Source: Chelatococcus caeni
GTDB lineage: Bacteria > Pseudomonadota > Alphaproteobacteria > Rhizobiales > Beijerinckiaceae
Assembly (NCBI RefSeq): GCF_014196925.1
Contig: NZ_JACIEN010000006.1
Span: 246,780 to 310,779 of the forward strand
Direction of reading: 5' to 3'
Length of the DNA stretch: 64,000 bases
In this document: one piece after another, positions 45,805 to 53,967 of the stretch
How the letters are laid out: every line of letters starts with the position of its first letter
Numbering within the stretch: the stretch's first letter is position 1
Position numbers and translations under genes: made by a program
The notes under the pieces: model-generated
Seen by the model: only the letters and a program-made list of their open reading frames with translations
What the model was told of the DNA's origin: nothing
The model's database searches: none

Positions 45805-47340
45805 TCACTTGTCCAGATAGGCGTTCCAGAAGTACGGCCAGGGCGAGGCGTCGTAGCCCTTCAGCTTCGGCGACTTGGCCGAGAGGGCGCTGAAGTCGCC
45901 GACCTTGTAGAGGGGAGCCTGCTCGTAGAGCAGCTTCTGCAGGTCGGCGAAGAGCGCGACGCGCTTCGTCTGGTCGAGCTCGGCGTTGAGGGCGACGAGC
46001 AGCTTTTCCTTCTCGGGATTGTCCCACCAGCCCGGATAGGTCGCCGGCAGCGGCGCGATCAGCGCCGGATCGGGCAGGAACGGGCTGTGGGTGATGAAGA
46101 TGTCCCACAGGGCCGGGTCCGCGCGCCGCTGCACCAGCGTCGCCCAGTCGACCACCTGCAGCTCGACGGCGAGGTCGGCCGCCTTCAGATATTCCGCCGC
46201 GACCTGCGCCATCTTGTAGTGGAACTCATATTGGCGGCTGGTCAGGATGCGGATCGGCTGCTTGCCGTCGTAGCCGGCGGCCTTGGCGAGCTCCTTGGCC
46301 TTTTCCGGATCGCCCAGGTTATAGGCCTCGGTGCCGGCGTCCGTGCGCCACGGATAGCCCTCCGGATAGAGCGCGCCGTCGACGGTGTAGAACTCCGGCT
46401 TGCCGAAGGCGGCGGCCAGCATGTCCTCAGCGTTGAGCGCGGCCTGCACGGCCTTGCGCATCTCCAGCTTCGTCATCATGCCCTGCTTGTTGTTCATGAT
46501 GAACATGGGCCAGCCGAAGGACTTCAGCAGGAGCGGCTCGGTCTTGTCCTGGCCGTTGAGGCGGTCGTAGGCTTCGACGGGGAGGAGGTCGGCATAGTCG
46601 TACTGGCCGGCGATGGCGCCCTCGACGCGCGTGTTGGCATCCGGCACCGGCACGAAGCGGATTTCGTCGAGGTACTGCTTGCGCGCCCCGCCGAAGCCGT
46701 TCGGGTCACCCTCGCGCGGCGTGTAGCCGTCGAAGCGCACGAGCTGGATGTACTGGTCGGCCTTGCGCTCCTTGAGCATGTAGGGGCCGGTGCCGACGTA
46801 TTCCTTGAGCGGGTTGTCCATCTTGCCGGCCGGCAGGATGATGGCCGCGGAATTGTTGAAGGCGAGCAGCGCCGCGAGCGGCGCGAACGGCTCCTTCAGG
46901 CTGAGGCGGACGGTATGGTCGTCGACCGCCTCGAGGCCGGCGAGGTTCGGCTGCACCAGCTTGCCGCGCGAGGCGAGCTCCAGCCAGCGGTGCAGGGAGG
47001 CGACGACGTCCTTGGCCGTCATCTCGCTGCCGTCGTGGAACTTGACGCCCTTGCGCAGGCTGATGGTGTAGACGCGACCGTCGGCCGACACCTCCGGCAG
47101 TTTCTCCGCCAGGAGCGGCGTGATGTTCCACTCCTTGTCGAAGGTGAACAGCGTCTCGAAGAAATGCTGCGTGACGGTGCCGAGAAGGTCGCCCGTCGCG
47201 ACGGTCGGATCGAGCGAGGCGAGCTCCCCGATCATGGCGACGTTGACGACGCCGCCGCGCTCCTGGGCAATGCCCGGGACCGCCGTGGCGAATGAGAGGC
47301 TCGTCGCCGCGAGCCCCGCCAGGACCAGCTTTCTGAACAT
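45805..47340 (-). CDS. ABC transporter solute-binding protein, family 5
   Basis: A 511-residue periplasmic binding protein. A signal peptide (LVLAGLAATSLSFATAVPG, cleaved after IAQ) is followed by the SBP_bac_5 domain: GELASLDPTVATGD, VYTISLRKGVKFHDGSEM and FAPLAALLAFNNSAAIILPA. It would select the substrate for the importer; similar proteins take peptides, opines, sugars and nickel chelates, so specificity is open. The ATG at 47340 follows GAGGGGT. Confidence 0.95.
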   Translation of the reverse strand: MFRKLVLAGLAATSLSFATAVPGIAQERGGVVNVAMIGELASLDPTVATGDLLGTVTQHFFETLFTFDKEWNITPLLAEKLPEVSADGRVYTISLRKGVKFHDGSEMTAKDVVASLHRWLELASRGKLVQPNLAGLEAVDDHTVRLSLKEPFAPLAALLAFNNSAAIILPAGKMDNPLKEYVGTGPYMLKERKADQYIQLVRFDGYTPREGDPNGFGGARKQYLDEIRFVPVPDANTRVEGAIAGQYDYADLLPVEAYDRLNGQDKTEPLLLKSFGWPMFIMNNKQGMMTKLEMRKAVQAALNAEDMLAAAFGKPEFYTVDGALYPEGYPWRTDAGTEAYNLGDPEKAKELAKAAGYDGKQPIRILTSRQYEFHYKMAQVAAEYLKAADLAVELQVVDWATLVQRRADPALWDIFITHSPFLPDPALIAPLPATYPGWWDNPEKEKLLVALNAELDQTKRVALFADLQKLLYEQAPLYKVGDFSALSAKSPKLKGYDASPWPYFWNAYLDK

Positions 47341-47382
47341 GTGGCACACCCCTCTGTTGGTTGCCGGTTGAACTTTGCGCGT

Positions 47383-48144
47383 TCAGCGCGCCTCGTTGAG
47401 CGTCGAGACGACGTGGACGAGTTGGTTCACCACGGCCGTGGTGATCCTCTCGCCTTTCTCTGCGGTCGCCTTCGACGGATCGCCCACGACGCCGGTGCCA
47501 TGCGACATCTCATGCATGGAGCGGAACATGGCCCCGCGGCTGCCGCGGATCATGTCGGCCTGGGCCCAGTCGTGCGTGGCCACGTAGCTCATGCCGCCGA
47601 CGAGCGCACGCCGCACGCTGTCGGGCACGGCATGGAGCATCAGCGAGGTCTCGAACTCGCAGGCATGGTTGATGCCGGCGAAATCGCTCTCGCGGATCTT
47701 TTCGAGCTCGGGCGCGGCGAGCCGCCACCAGGTCAGCATGGCGATGCGGCAGTCGCGGTGCCGGGCGCCGAAGCTCTCCAGCAGCACCTGGCCGATGGCC
47801 TGGTTGCCGCCGTGGCTGTTGAACAGCACGAGGTTGCGGAAGCCGTGCCGCACGACGCTCTCGATGATGTCGCCGACATAGGCGAGGAACGTCTCGTGGC
47901 GGATGCTGAGCGTGCCGGCGAATTCCATGTGGTGCTCGGAGCAGCACACCTTGACCTGCGGCAGGATCAGCACCTTCTCGCCCAGCGCCTCGTCGAGCCG
48001 GGCGAGGAAATGGGCGCCGATCTCGGCATCCGTGTCGAGCGGCAGGTGCGGGCCGTGCTGCTCGATGGCGGCGATGTTGAGGACGACGGGGATCGACCGG
48101 TCGAGCCCGGCGATCTCGTTCGTCGTGAACTTTTCCCAGCGCAT
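47383..48144 (-). CDS. Creatininase-family metal-dependent amidohydrolase
   Basis: A 253-residue protein of the creatininase family, which hydrolyses cyclic or linear amides. NIAAIEQHGPHLPLDTDAEI carries the first metal ligands (E, H, D), and LVLFNSHGGNQAIGQVLLE the next histidine. The C-terminal GDPSKATAEKGERI is typical of the family. It starts 9 bases after the enolase gene ends. Creatinine, lactams or formamide-type bonds are all possible substrates; context cannot decide. Confidence 0.9.
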   Translation of the reverse strand: MRWEKFTTNEIAGLDRSIPVVLNIAAIEQHGPHLPLDTDAEIGAHFLARLDEALGEKVLILPQVKVCCSEHHMEFAGTLSIRHETFLAYVGDIIESVVRHGFRNLVLFNSHGGNQAIGQVLLESFGARHRDCRIAMLTWWRLAAPELEKIRESDFAGINHACEFETSLMLHAVPDSVRRALVGGMSYVATHDWAQADMIRGSRGAMFRSMHEMSHGTGVVGDPSKATAEKGERITTAVVNQLVHVVSTLNEAR

Positions 48145-48153
48145 CGGCCGCCC

Positions 48154-49311
48154 TCAGGAGATGGTGCGTTCGGCGGTGCGGAAGCGCGCGAGCGCCGCCT
48201 CGTCCAGCTTCACGCCGAGGCCCGGGCCATCGTTCGGGATGCGCACGAACGGCGGCTCGAAGGCGAGCGGCTTCTCGAGCAGATCGTGCGTGCGGATCAT
48301 GCGCCCGAAGATGTCGCCCGGCCACACGCAGCTCTTCGCCGCCGCCGACTGGTGCACGTACATGGCCTCGAGGATGCCGAGGTCCACCTCCGAGCCGTGC
48401 CAGCAATAGAGGCCGGCCGTCGCGGCAATGTGGTCGAGCGCCTGGAACTTGGCGAGGCCGCCGTTGAAGTTGAAGCCGTCGACGGCATTGTGGGCGATGG
48501 CGTTGATGGCGTCGTGCGGCCGCTGGCCCTGATAGACGTAGGGCAGGGAGACGTGCAGCACGATCGGGATCGAGGAGAAGCGGCGCAGCTCGGCGAAATC
48601 GAGCAGCATCCAGCGCGGCAGCGGGTCCTCGAGCAGCAGCACGTTGCCGACGGCCTCGAGCTCGCGGATGATGCGCCGCGCGTTGCCGGCGTTCTCCCAG
48701 CGCTGGTTGGGGTCGAAGAGCACCTTCATGCCCGGCGCGTGCTCCTTGATGCGCGCGCACCAGCCGGCGACGTCGTCCTCGAGGTCGCACTTGAACTTGA
48801 TGACCTTGTAGCCCTGTTCCCAGTAGCGGCGCACCCAGGGGCCGACCTCCTCCTGCGTGCGGTGGCTCGACCAGGCGCTGACGGCGACGCGGTCACGGAT
48901 GGCGCCGCCGAGGAGCGCGTGCATCGGCACGCCGAGCGACTTCGCATAGGCGTCCCAGATGGCGCATTCGAAGCCGTCGTATTCCCGGCAGAGCGGCAGC
49001 GGCAGGTCCTGCAGGGGAAGATCGAGGATCGAGGTGCCGAGCAGGTTTGCGCAGATCGCCTCGATGCGCGGCCACTCATGGTCGCGGTAGAATTCGCCGA
49101 GGCCGACCGTGCCGTCGGCGAGCGTCATGCGCACGATGAGCTTCGGCAGTTCGTCGAACTGCGTGCTCCACGCCGCCTTGCCGCCGACCGGCAGCATGTG
49201 GAGCGGCTTTGCAAGGCTCTCCGAATTGATCACGCCCGGATGGGCCGGGACGACGACTTCGTCGAAACGGAAGGAAACGATGGTCTTGTCGGAGCGCTGC
49301 ATGCTTCGCAT
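48154..49311 (-). CDS. Enolase-superfamily (mandelate racemase/muconate lactonizing) enzyme
   Basis: A 385-residue enzyme with an N-terminal cap and a barrel. The K-x-K motif is in GYKVIKFKCDLEDD; metal ligands are the Asp in VLFDPNQRWENA and the Glu in LLLEDPLPRWM. The third ligand position, normally acidic, reads IPIVLHVSLP, which is unusual. FNGGLAKFQALDHI and CWHGSEVDLGILEAMY follow. Substrate is probably a hydroxy or amino acid, unidentified. It is the first gene of the leftward operon. Starts at 49311 and 49302 are possible. Confidence 0.88.
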   Translation of the reverse strand: MRSMQRSDKTIVSFRFDEVVVPAHPGVINSESLAKPLHMLPVGGKAAWSTQFDELPKLIVRMTLADGTVGLGEFYRDHEWPRIEAICANLLGTSILDLPLQDLPLPLCREYDGFECAIWDAYAKSLGVPMHALLGGAIRDRVAVSAWSSHRTQEEVGPWVRRYWEQGYKVIKFKCDLEDDVAGWCARIKEHAPGMKVLFDPNQRWENAGNARRIIRELEAVGNVLLLEDPLPRWMLLDFAELRRFSSIPIVLHVSLPYVYQGQRPHDAINAIAHNAVDGFNFNGGLAKFQALDHIAATAGLYCWHGSEVDLGILEAMYVHQSAAAKSCVWPGDIFGRMIRTHDLLEKPLAFEPPFVRIPNDGPGLGVKLDEAALARFRTAERTIS

Positions 49312-49342
49312 TCGCCAGTCTGGAATTGGAATGAGAGCATGA

Positions 49343-49357
49343 TGTAGTTTTATTACG
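49343..49357. promoter_or_regulatory. HexR-like operator 1
   Basis: TGTAGTTTTATTACG matches 14 of 15 positions of the known HexR consensus TGTARTWWWAYTACA. It lies 32 bases before the enolase start, in the promoter zone. The RpiR regulator next door has a HexR-like recognition helix. Confidence 0.55.
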
Positions 49358-49454
49358 AGCCTGTCAATCGGGAGGAGGGGCCGAAGGGCCCTCGCTGACT
49401 CGGTGCCGTAACCGGTGGGGGCATCTCGGCGCGCGGGAAATCGGGCTCAATTGT

Positions 49455-49478
49455 CGACAAAATAAGAAATTTTTGTCG
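49455..49478. promoter_or_regulatory. Inverted repeat in the leftward operon's control region
   Basis: CGACAAAA and TTTTGTCG are perfect 8-bp arms with an 8-base spacer, in AT-rich DNA between the two HexR-like sites. A DNA-binding protein site is possible; no regulator is assigned. Confidence 0.35.
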
Positions 49479-49541
49479 TTCTGAGGATTCTGCGGCCGAG
49501 TTGCTGGCAATTTCCGGATTTTGGGGCGCAGGGAGAGTGAA

Positions 49542-49556
49542 TGTAATTTAACTACC
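49542..49556. promoter_or_regulatory. HexR-like operator 2
   Basis: TGTAATTTAACTACC matches 14 of 15 positions of TGTARTWWWAYTACA. It lies 199 bases upstream of operator 1, inverted relative to it in the asymmetric core (one reads ..GTTTTATT.., the other ..ATTTAACT..). Two sites could allow looping. Confidence 0.55.
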
Positions 49557-49617
49557 TATCGCGGCTCCCTGTCACCGTGCCCGCGATTGGCGTGCTGCGG
49601 ACCACGCATTGGGGCTC

Positions 49618-49709
49618 GTCATGGCCGGGCTCGTCCCGGCCATCCACGCCTTTGACGTTGCTCGCATTTTCAAGGCGTGGATGCCCGCGACACGCGCGGG
49701 CATGACGGC
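49618..49709. repeat. Dispersed palindromic repeat R1, copy D
   Basis: CATGGCCGGGCTCGTCCCGGCC is followed by the spacer CACGCCTTTGACGTTGC... and CATGCCCGCGACACGCGCGG. It has the same orientation and spacer as copy C at 41063 and aligns with the reverse complement of copy B. It lies after the RpiR gene. Confidence 0.8.
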
Positions 49710-49769
49710 GCCGGAGGCCGGACCTGCCGGCCGTTTGTGGGCCGTGGGGCGGAAGGCGCCTCGTAGCGC

Positions 49770-50654
49770 TCAGTCGCCGACCGGCTGGCTCTCGGTCGAG
49801 CCGTGCAGGTCGACGAGGGTCATGCGGGCGCGCCAGAGCTTCTTGGCGACGCTCTTCATGCGCCGTGCGCCGATCAGCGTCGCCAGGCAGTCGAGCACGA
49901 ACAGTTGTCCGTAGCGGCCCCGGTTCGGCATGTAGAAGAACTTCTCCTCGTCGAAGGCGATGAGGGGGACGACGAGCGTCGAATGGTCGGCGAGCGGCGT
50001 ACCGGGCGCCGTCACCGAGACGACGGCGGCGCCGAGGCCGCGGGCGATCTCCGCCGCGTCGACGAGCGAGCGCGGCTTGCCGGTGACGGAGAAGATGAGC
50101 AGCGCATCGCCCGGTCCCGCCGTCGCCGCGATGATCCGCTGCTTGTAGGGGTCGGCTGTCGCCGAGGCAGCAAGGTCGAGGCGGAACAGCCTGTTCTCCG
50201 CCTCCTGGGCGACGTTGGCCGAACTGCCGCCGACGCCGAAGCAGAAGACGCGGCGCGCCTTGTCCAGCGCCTCCACCGCGGCCTCCAGCGCCGCCGGGTC
50301 ACGTTGCGAGAAGGCGCTGGCGAGCGCCTGGGCCGTGGCCTCGTAGACGTGCTCGGCGACCTCGCGCCCGGTCTCCGCCGGCACCGACCGCTCGGCGACG
50401 AGATACATGCGGCCGATGGCATAGTCCTGCGCCAGGCGGATCTTGAAATCGGTGAAGCCCTCGCAGCCCATGCGCCGCGCGAAGCGGATGACGGTCGGCT
50501 CGCTGACCTCAGCCTTGCCGGCGAGCTCCTTGGTGCTGAGGCGCGTCGCGGCATCGATATCGTGCAGGATGACGTCCGCCACCGCCCGGTCGGCCCGGTT
50601 CATCTCCGGCAGTTCGAGGCGCATGCGGTCGATCAGGCTGGTGGGGTTGCGCAT
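49770..50654 (-). CDS. RpiR-family transcriptional regulator (HexR-like HTH)
   Basis: A 294-residue regulator with an N-terminal helix-turn-helix of the RpiR type and a C-terminal SIS sugar-phosphate-binding domain. The recognition region VSEPTVIRFARRMGCEGF followed by TDFK is like that of HexR/MurR. The SIS domain carries VFCFGVGGSSANVAQ and LLIFSVTGKPRSLVDAA. It probably controls the leftward operon through the HexR-like palindromes; the inducer is likely a phosphorylated or sugar-like metabolite, unidentified. It is divergent from the second RpiR gene. Confidence 0.9.
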   Translation of the reverse strand: MRNPTSLIDRMRLELPEMNRADRAVADVILHDIDAATRLSTKELAGKAEVSEPTVIRFARRMGCEGFTDFKIRLAQDYAIGRMYLVAERSVPAETGREVAEHVYEATAQALASAFSQRDPAALEAAVEALDKARRVFCFGVGGSSANVAQEAENRLFRLDLAASATADPYKQRIIAATAGPGDALLIFSVTGKPRSLVDAAEIARGLGAAVVSVTAPGTPLADHSTLVVPLIAFDEEKFFYMPNRGRYGQLFVLDCLATLIGARRMKSVAKKLWRARMTLVDLHGSTESQPVGD

Positions 50655-50796
50655 GCTGTCTCACTCTCCGCGACGCGTCGCGGCCCGGTGGCCGCGCCGG
50701 ACGGTAGCGCCAAACGGGGCCCTGCGACAATTCCGGGTCCATCGCCGTGGATCGGGTGCGGCGCGTATTGACGCAAATGTTTTATGATGCGAGCAT

Positions 50797-50816
50797 GATG
50801 AAACGTTTGCTTCATC
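50797..50816. promoter_or_regulatory. Inverted repeat upstream of the second RpiR gene
   Basis: GATGAA-ACGTTTGC-TTCATC, with the internal palindrome AAACGTTT, lies 19 bases before the GTG start of the 50835 gene, and also in the region upstream of the divergent regulator. It may be the autoregulatory site of the second RpiR protein. Confidence 0.45.
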
Positions 50817-50834
50817 GGCTGCATCGGGGCGCCC

Positions 50835-51731
50835 GTGGACACGATCGACCGGCAACTGGCACGGCTGTTCGACGATCTGCCGCCGCAGCTGCGGAAGGCG
50901 GCCCAGCACCTGACGCGCCACCCGGACGACGGTGCCCTCATGTCGATGCGCCAGCTCGCGGCGGCCGCCGGTGTCTCGCCCGCTTCGCTCCTGCGTCTCG
51001 TGCGCATGCTCGGCTACGAGCGTTACGAGGATTTCCGCGATGTCCTGCGCGCGCAGTGGAAGGCGCGTCCCCTCGGCCCCTTCGCCGCGCGGGCGCAGTC
51101 CATCGTGGCGCGCGCCGGCTCTGATGCGGCGATGCTCGTCGCCGCGACGCAGGCTGCGGCGCATGTGACGGTCGATGCGGCGCTCGCCGGGCCGCAGGCG
51201 GCGACCCTCGTCGCCGTCGCCGAGCGCCTCGCCGCGGCCCGGCGCATCGCCGTCATCGGCCTGCGCAGCAGCTTTCCGCCGGCCTTCGCCCTGTCCTATT
51301 CGCTCGCGCTGTTCCGTGAGGGGGTGCTGCCGCTCGCCGGCGTCGGCGGGCTCGGCGTCGATGCGCTCGACCATTGCGATGAGCGCGACGTGCTCGTCGC
51401 CGTGGGCGTCGCGCCGCTGACGCGGGAGACCGTGCTCGCCGCCCGGCAGGCGAGCCGCCAGGGGCTGACGGTCATCGCCATCACCGACAGCACGCTCTCG
51501 CCGCTCGGCCGCGCCGCCGGCCATGTGGTCCTCGTGGGGGACGGCGGGGTGTCGCTGCTGCAGTCGCAGGTCGGCACCGTCGCCGTGGTCGAGGCGCTCG
51601 TGTCCCTCGTCATGGCCCGGCTCGGGCCCGAGGCGCTTGCCGCCGTCGCCGCCCGCGAACAGCACTTGCAGTCGGCCGGAGCCTACTGGAGCGAATCCGA
51701 CGACATGAGCCCGCATTCCGCAACGAGTTGA
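50835..51731 (+). CDS. RpiR-family transcriptional regulator
   Basis: A 298-residue regulator with an N-terminal RpiR helix-turn-helix (SMRQLAAAAGVSPASLLRLV) and a C-terminal SIS domain (RIAVIGLRSSFPPAFALSYS; GLTVIAITDSTLSPLGRAA). Its recognition helix differs from that of the neighbouring RpiR protein, so it should bind a different operator. It starts at the GTG at 50835. It heads the rightward operon, with the aminotransferase gene 7 bases on. Confidence 0.9.
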   Translation: MDTIDRQLARLFDDLPPQLRKAAQHLTRHPDDGALMSMRQLAAAAGVSPASLLRLVRMLGYERYEDFRDVLRAQWKARPLGPFAARAQSIVARAGSDAAMLVAATQAAAHVTVDAALAGPQAATLVAVAERLAAARRIAVIGLRSSFPPAFALSYSLALFREGVLPLAGVGGLGVDALDHCDERDVLVAVGVAPLTRETVLAARQASRQGLTVIAITDSTLSPLGRAAGHVVLVGDGGVSLLQSQVGTVAVVEALVSLVMARLGPEALAAVAAREQHLQSAGAYWSESDDMSPHSATS

Positions 51732-51738
51732 ACGCACC

Positions 51739-53073
51739 ATGACCCGCATCCTGCACCGCCAGACCCGCAATCCGCTGCCCGTCGCCGTCGCCGGCGAGGG
51801 GCCCTACGTCATCGATTCGGCCGGGCGCCGCTATCTCGACGCCTCCGGCGGCGCGGCCGTCTCCTGCCTCGGCCATTCGCACCGCGGGGTCATCGAGGCC
51901 ATCAAGGCCCAGCTCGACGCCTTGCCCTATGCGCATACCTCGTTCTTCACCAACGAGCCTGCGGAGGCTCTGGCGGAGCATCTCACATCGCGCGCGCCGG
52001 CCGGCATCAGCCACGTCTATTTCGTCTCCGGCGGCTCCGAGGCCAACGAGACGGCCTTCAAGCTGGCGCGGCAATATTTCTGGAATAGGGGCGAGCGCGA
52101 GCGCTCGCGCATCATCGCCCGCCAGCAGAGCTACCACGGCAACACGCTCGGGGCGCTCGCCGTCGGCGGCAATGCCGGCCGTCGCGCCGTCTACGAGCCG
52201 CTGCTCATCGAGGTTTCGCATATCGAGCCCTGCTACGCCTATCGCCACCGCCGCGACGACGAGAGCGAGGAGGCCTATGGCGAGCGCGCCGCGGCGGCGC
52301 TGGAGGCCGAGATCCTGCGCCTCGGCCCCGGGACGGTCATGGCCTTCGTCGCCGAGACGGTGGTGGGCGCGACGCTGGGCGCCGTGCCGCCGGCGCCCGG
52401 CTATTTCCGCCGCATCCGCGAGATCTGCGACCGCTACGGCATCCTACTCATCCTCGACGAGGTGATGAGCGGCATGGGCCGCACCGGCACGCTCTTCGCC
52501 TGCGAGCAGGATGGCGTCACGCCCGACATCGTCACCTGCGCCAAGGGCCTCGGCGCCGGCTACCAGCCCATCGGCGCCTGCCTGATGTCGAGCACGATCT
52601 ACGACACGATTGCCGCATCGCCCGAGGGCTTCCAGCACGGCTTCACCTATATCGGCCACGCGAGCGCCTGTGCCGGTGCGCTCGCCGTGCAACGGGCGAT
52701 CGAGGCCGAGGGATTGCTGGACAACTGCCGCAAGCAGGGCATTCGACTGGCCGAGGCGCTGGGACAGCGATTCGCCCAGCACGCCCATGTCGGCGACATC
52801 CGCGGCCGCGGGCTCTTCATCGGCGTCGAGCTGGTCGCCGATCGTGAGACGAAGCAGCCCTTCGCCGCGCAGGACAGGCTCAATGCGCGGGTCAAGGCCG
52901 AGGCCATGGAGGCCGGGCTGATGTGCTATCCTGCCGGCGGCACGGCTGATGGCGTCAGCGGCGACCACATCCTGCTGGCACCGCCCTTCATCATCACGCC
53001 GTCCCAGGTCGAGGAGATCGTCGACAAGCTGGCGGTTGCCGTCGACGGGGCCATCGCAGAGGTGCGTGCATGA
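51739..53073 (+). CDS. Class III PLP aminotransferase
   Basis: A 444-residue class III (omega-type) aminotransferase. The PLP lysine is K269 in VTCAKGLGAGYQPIGACL; VYFVSGGSEANETAFKLAR binds the phosphate, and ILDEVMSGMGRTGTLFA carries the cofactor aspartate. The C-terminal HILLAPPFIITPSQVEEIV is typical. Members transfer amino groups from omega-amino acids, diamines or beta-amino acids to an oxo acid. It overlaps the following BKACE gene by 4 bases, so coupling to a beta-keto acid is suggested. Confidence 0.9.
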   Translation: MTRILHRQTRNPLPVAVAGEGPYVIDSAGRRYLDASGGAAVSCLGHSHRGVIEAIKAQLDALPYAHTSFFTNEPAEALAEHLTSRAPAGISHVYFVSGGSEANETAFKLARQYFWNRGERERSRIIARQQSYHGNTLGALAVGGNAGRRAVYEPLLIEVSHIEPCYAYRHRRDDESEEAYGERAAAALEAEILRLGPGTVMAFVAETVVGATLGAVPPAPGYFRRIREICDRYGILLILDEVMSGMGRTGTLFACEQDGVTPDIVTCAKGLGAGYQPIGACLMSSTIYDTIAASPEGFQHGFTYIGHASACAGALAVQRAIEAEGLLDNCRKQGIRLAEALGQRFAQHAHVGDIRGRGLFIGVELVADRETKQPFAAQDRLNARVKAEAMEAGLMCYPAGGTADGVSGDHILLAPPFIITPSQVEEIVDKLAVAVDGAIAEVRA

Positions 53074-53942
53074 CCGCTCCCTTCGCCGTCATGGTGGCGC
53101 CCAATGGCGCCCGGCGCGGCAAGGCCGATCACCCGGCACTGCCGCTGACGGCCGCGGAACTCGCCCGCGAGGCCGCCCGCTGCCGCGAGGCGGGTGCCGC
53201 GGCGATCCACCTCCACGTGCGCGACGGCGAGGGGCGCCACGTCCTCGATGCGGATCTCTACAGCGCGGCGACGCGCGCCGTGCGCGCCGAGGTGGGCGAG
53301 ACCATGGTGGTGCAGATCACCACCGAGGCCGTGGGGCGCTATGCCCCGGCGGCGCAGATGGCGCTCGTCGACGACCTCGTGCCCGAGAGCGTCTCGATCG
53401 CGCTGCGCGAGATCATTCCCGATGCGGCCGCCGAGGCTGCGGCTGCCGCCTTCTTCGCCCGGCTCGCCACCCGGCCCGTCCTGACGCAGATCATCGTCTA
53501 CAGCGCGGAGGAACTCGCCCGGCTCGACGATGTCATGGCGCGGGGGATCATTCCCGATGCGCCGCGGCCGAACGTGCTCGCCGTCCTCGGCAGCTATGCC
53601 GGGCGGGAGGCGGCGCCGGGCGATCTCGACGCCTTCCTCGCCGCCGGCCTTGAGCGGCATCCGTTCATGGTCTGCGCCTTCGGCCGGCGCGAGGCGGCCT
53701 GCGCCGCCGCCGCGGTTGTCCACGGCGGGCATATGCGCATCGGCTTCGAGAACAATCTGATATTGCCGGACGGGCGCGTCGCGCCCCATAACGGCGAAAC
53801 CGTCGCGGCGGCCGTCGCGGCCGCTGCCGGCAGCGCCCGTCCGCTCGCCAGCGCGGACGACCTGCGCCGCCTGTGGCACACGCCCCTGCCGCCAGTGCCG
53901 GCCGGGGCGATGAGCGGGGCCTCGTCAAGGGTCCCCGGATGA
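53070..53942 (+). CDS. Beta-keto acid cleavage enzyme (BKACE/Kce family)
   Basis: A 290-residue DUF849-type barrel. BKACE enzymes join acetyl-CoA to a beta-keto acid and release acetoacetate plus a new acyl-CoA. The metal-binding motif [12 protein letters not shown] has H47 and H49, and a later ligand lies in [14 protein letters not shown]. An internal [19 protein letters not shown] matches the family. Substrate cannot be read from sequence; the aminotransferase partner suggests an amino-acid-derived keto acid. Confidence 0.88.
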   Translation: MTAPFAVMVAPNGARRGKADHPALPLTAAELAREAARCREAGAAAIHLHVRDGEGRHVLDADLYSAATRAVRAEVGETMVVQITTEAVGRYAPAAQMALVDDLVPESVSIALREIIPDAAAEAAAAAFFARLATRPVLTQIIVYSAEELARLDDVMARGIIPDAPRPNVLAVLGSYAGREAAPGDLDAFLAAGLERHPFMVCAFGRREAACAAAAVVHGGHMRIGFENNLILPDGRVAPHNGETVAAAVAAAAGSARPLASADDLRRLWHTPLPPVPAGAMSGASSRVPG

Positions 53943-53967
53943 TCTGACCATAGAGGGAGGTCCAGAC

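Larger units (their letters stand above)
49312..49769. other. Control region of the leftward operon
   Basis: About 460 bases, in places AT-rich against the surroundings. It contains two HexR-like palindromes (49343 and 49542), an inverted repeat CGACAAAA-N8-TTTTGTCG (49455-49478) and repeat R1 copy D (49618-49709). No coding sequence is evident. It lies between the 3' end of the RpiR gene and the start of the enolase gene. Confidence 0.7.
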
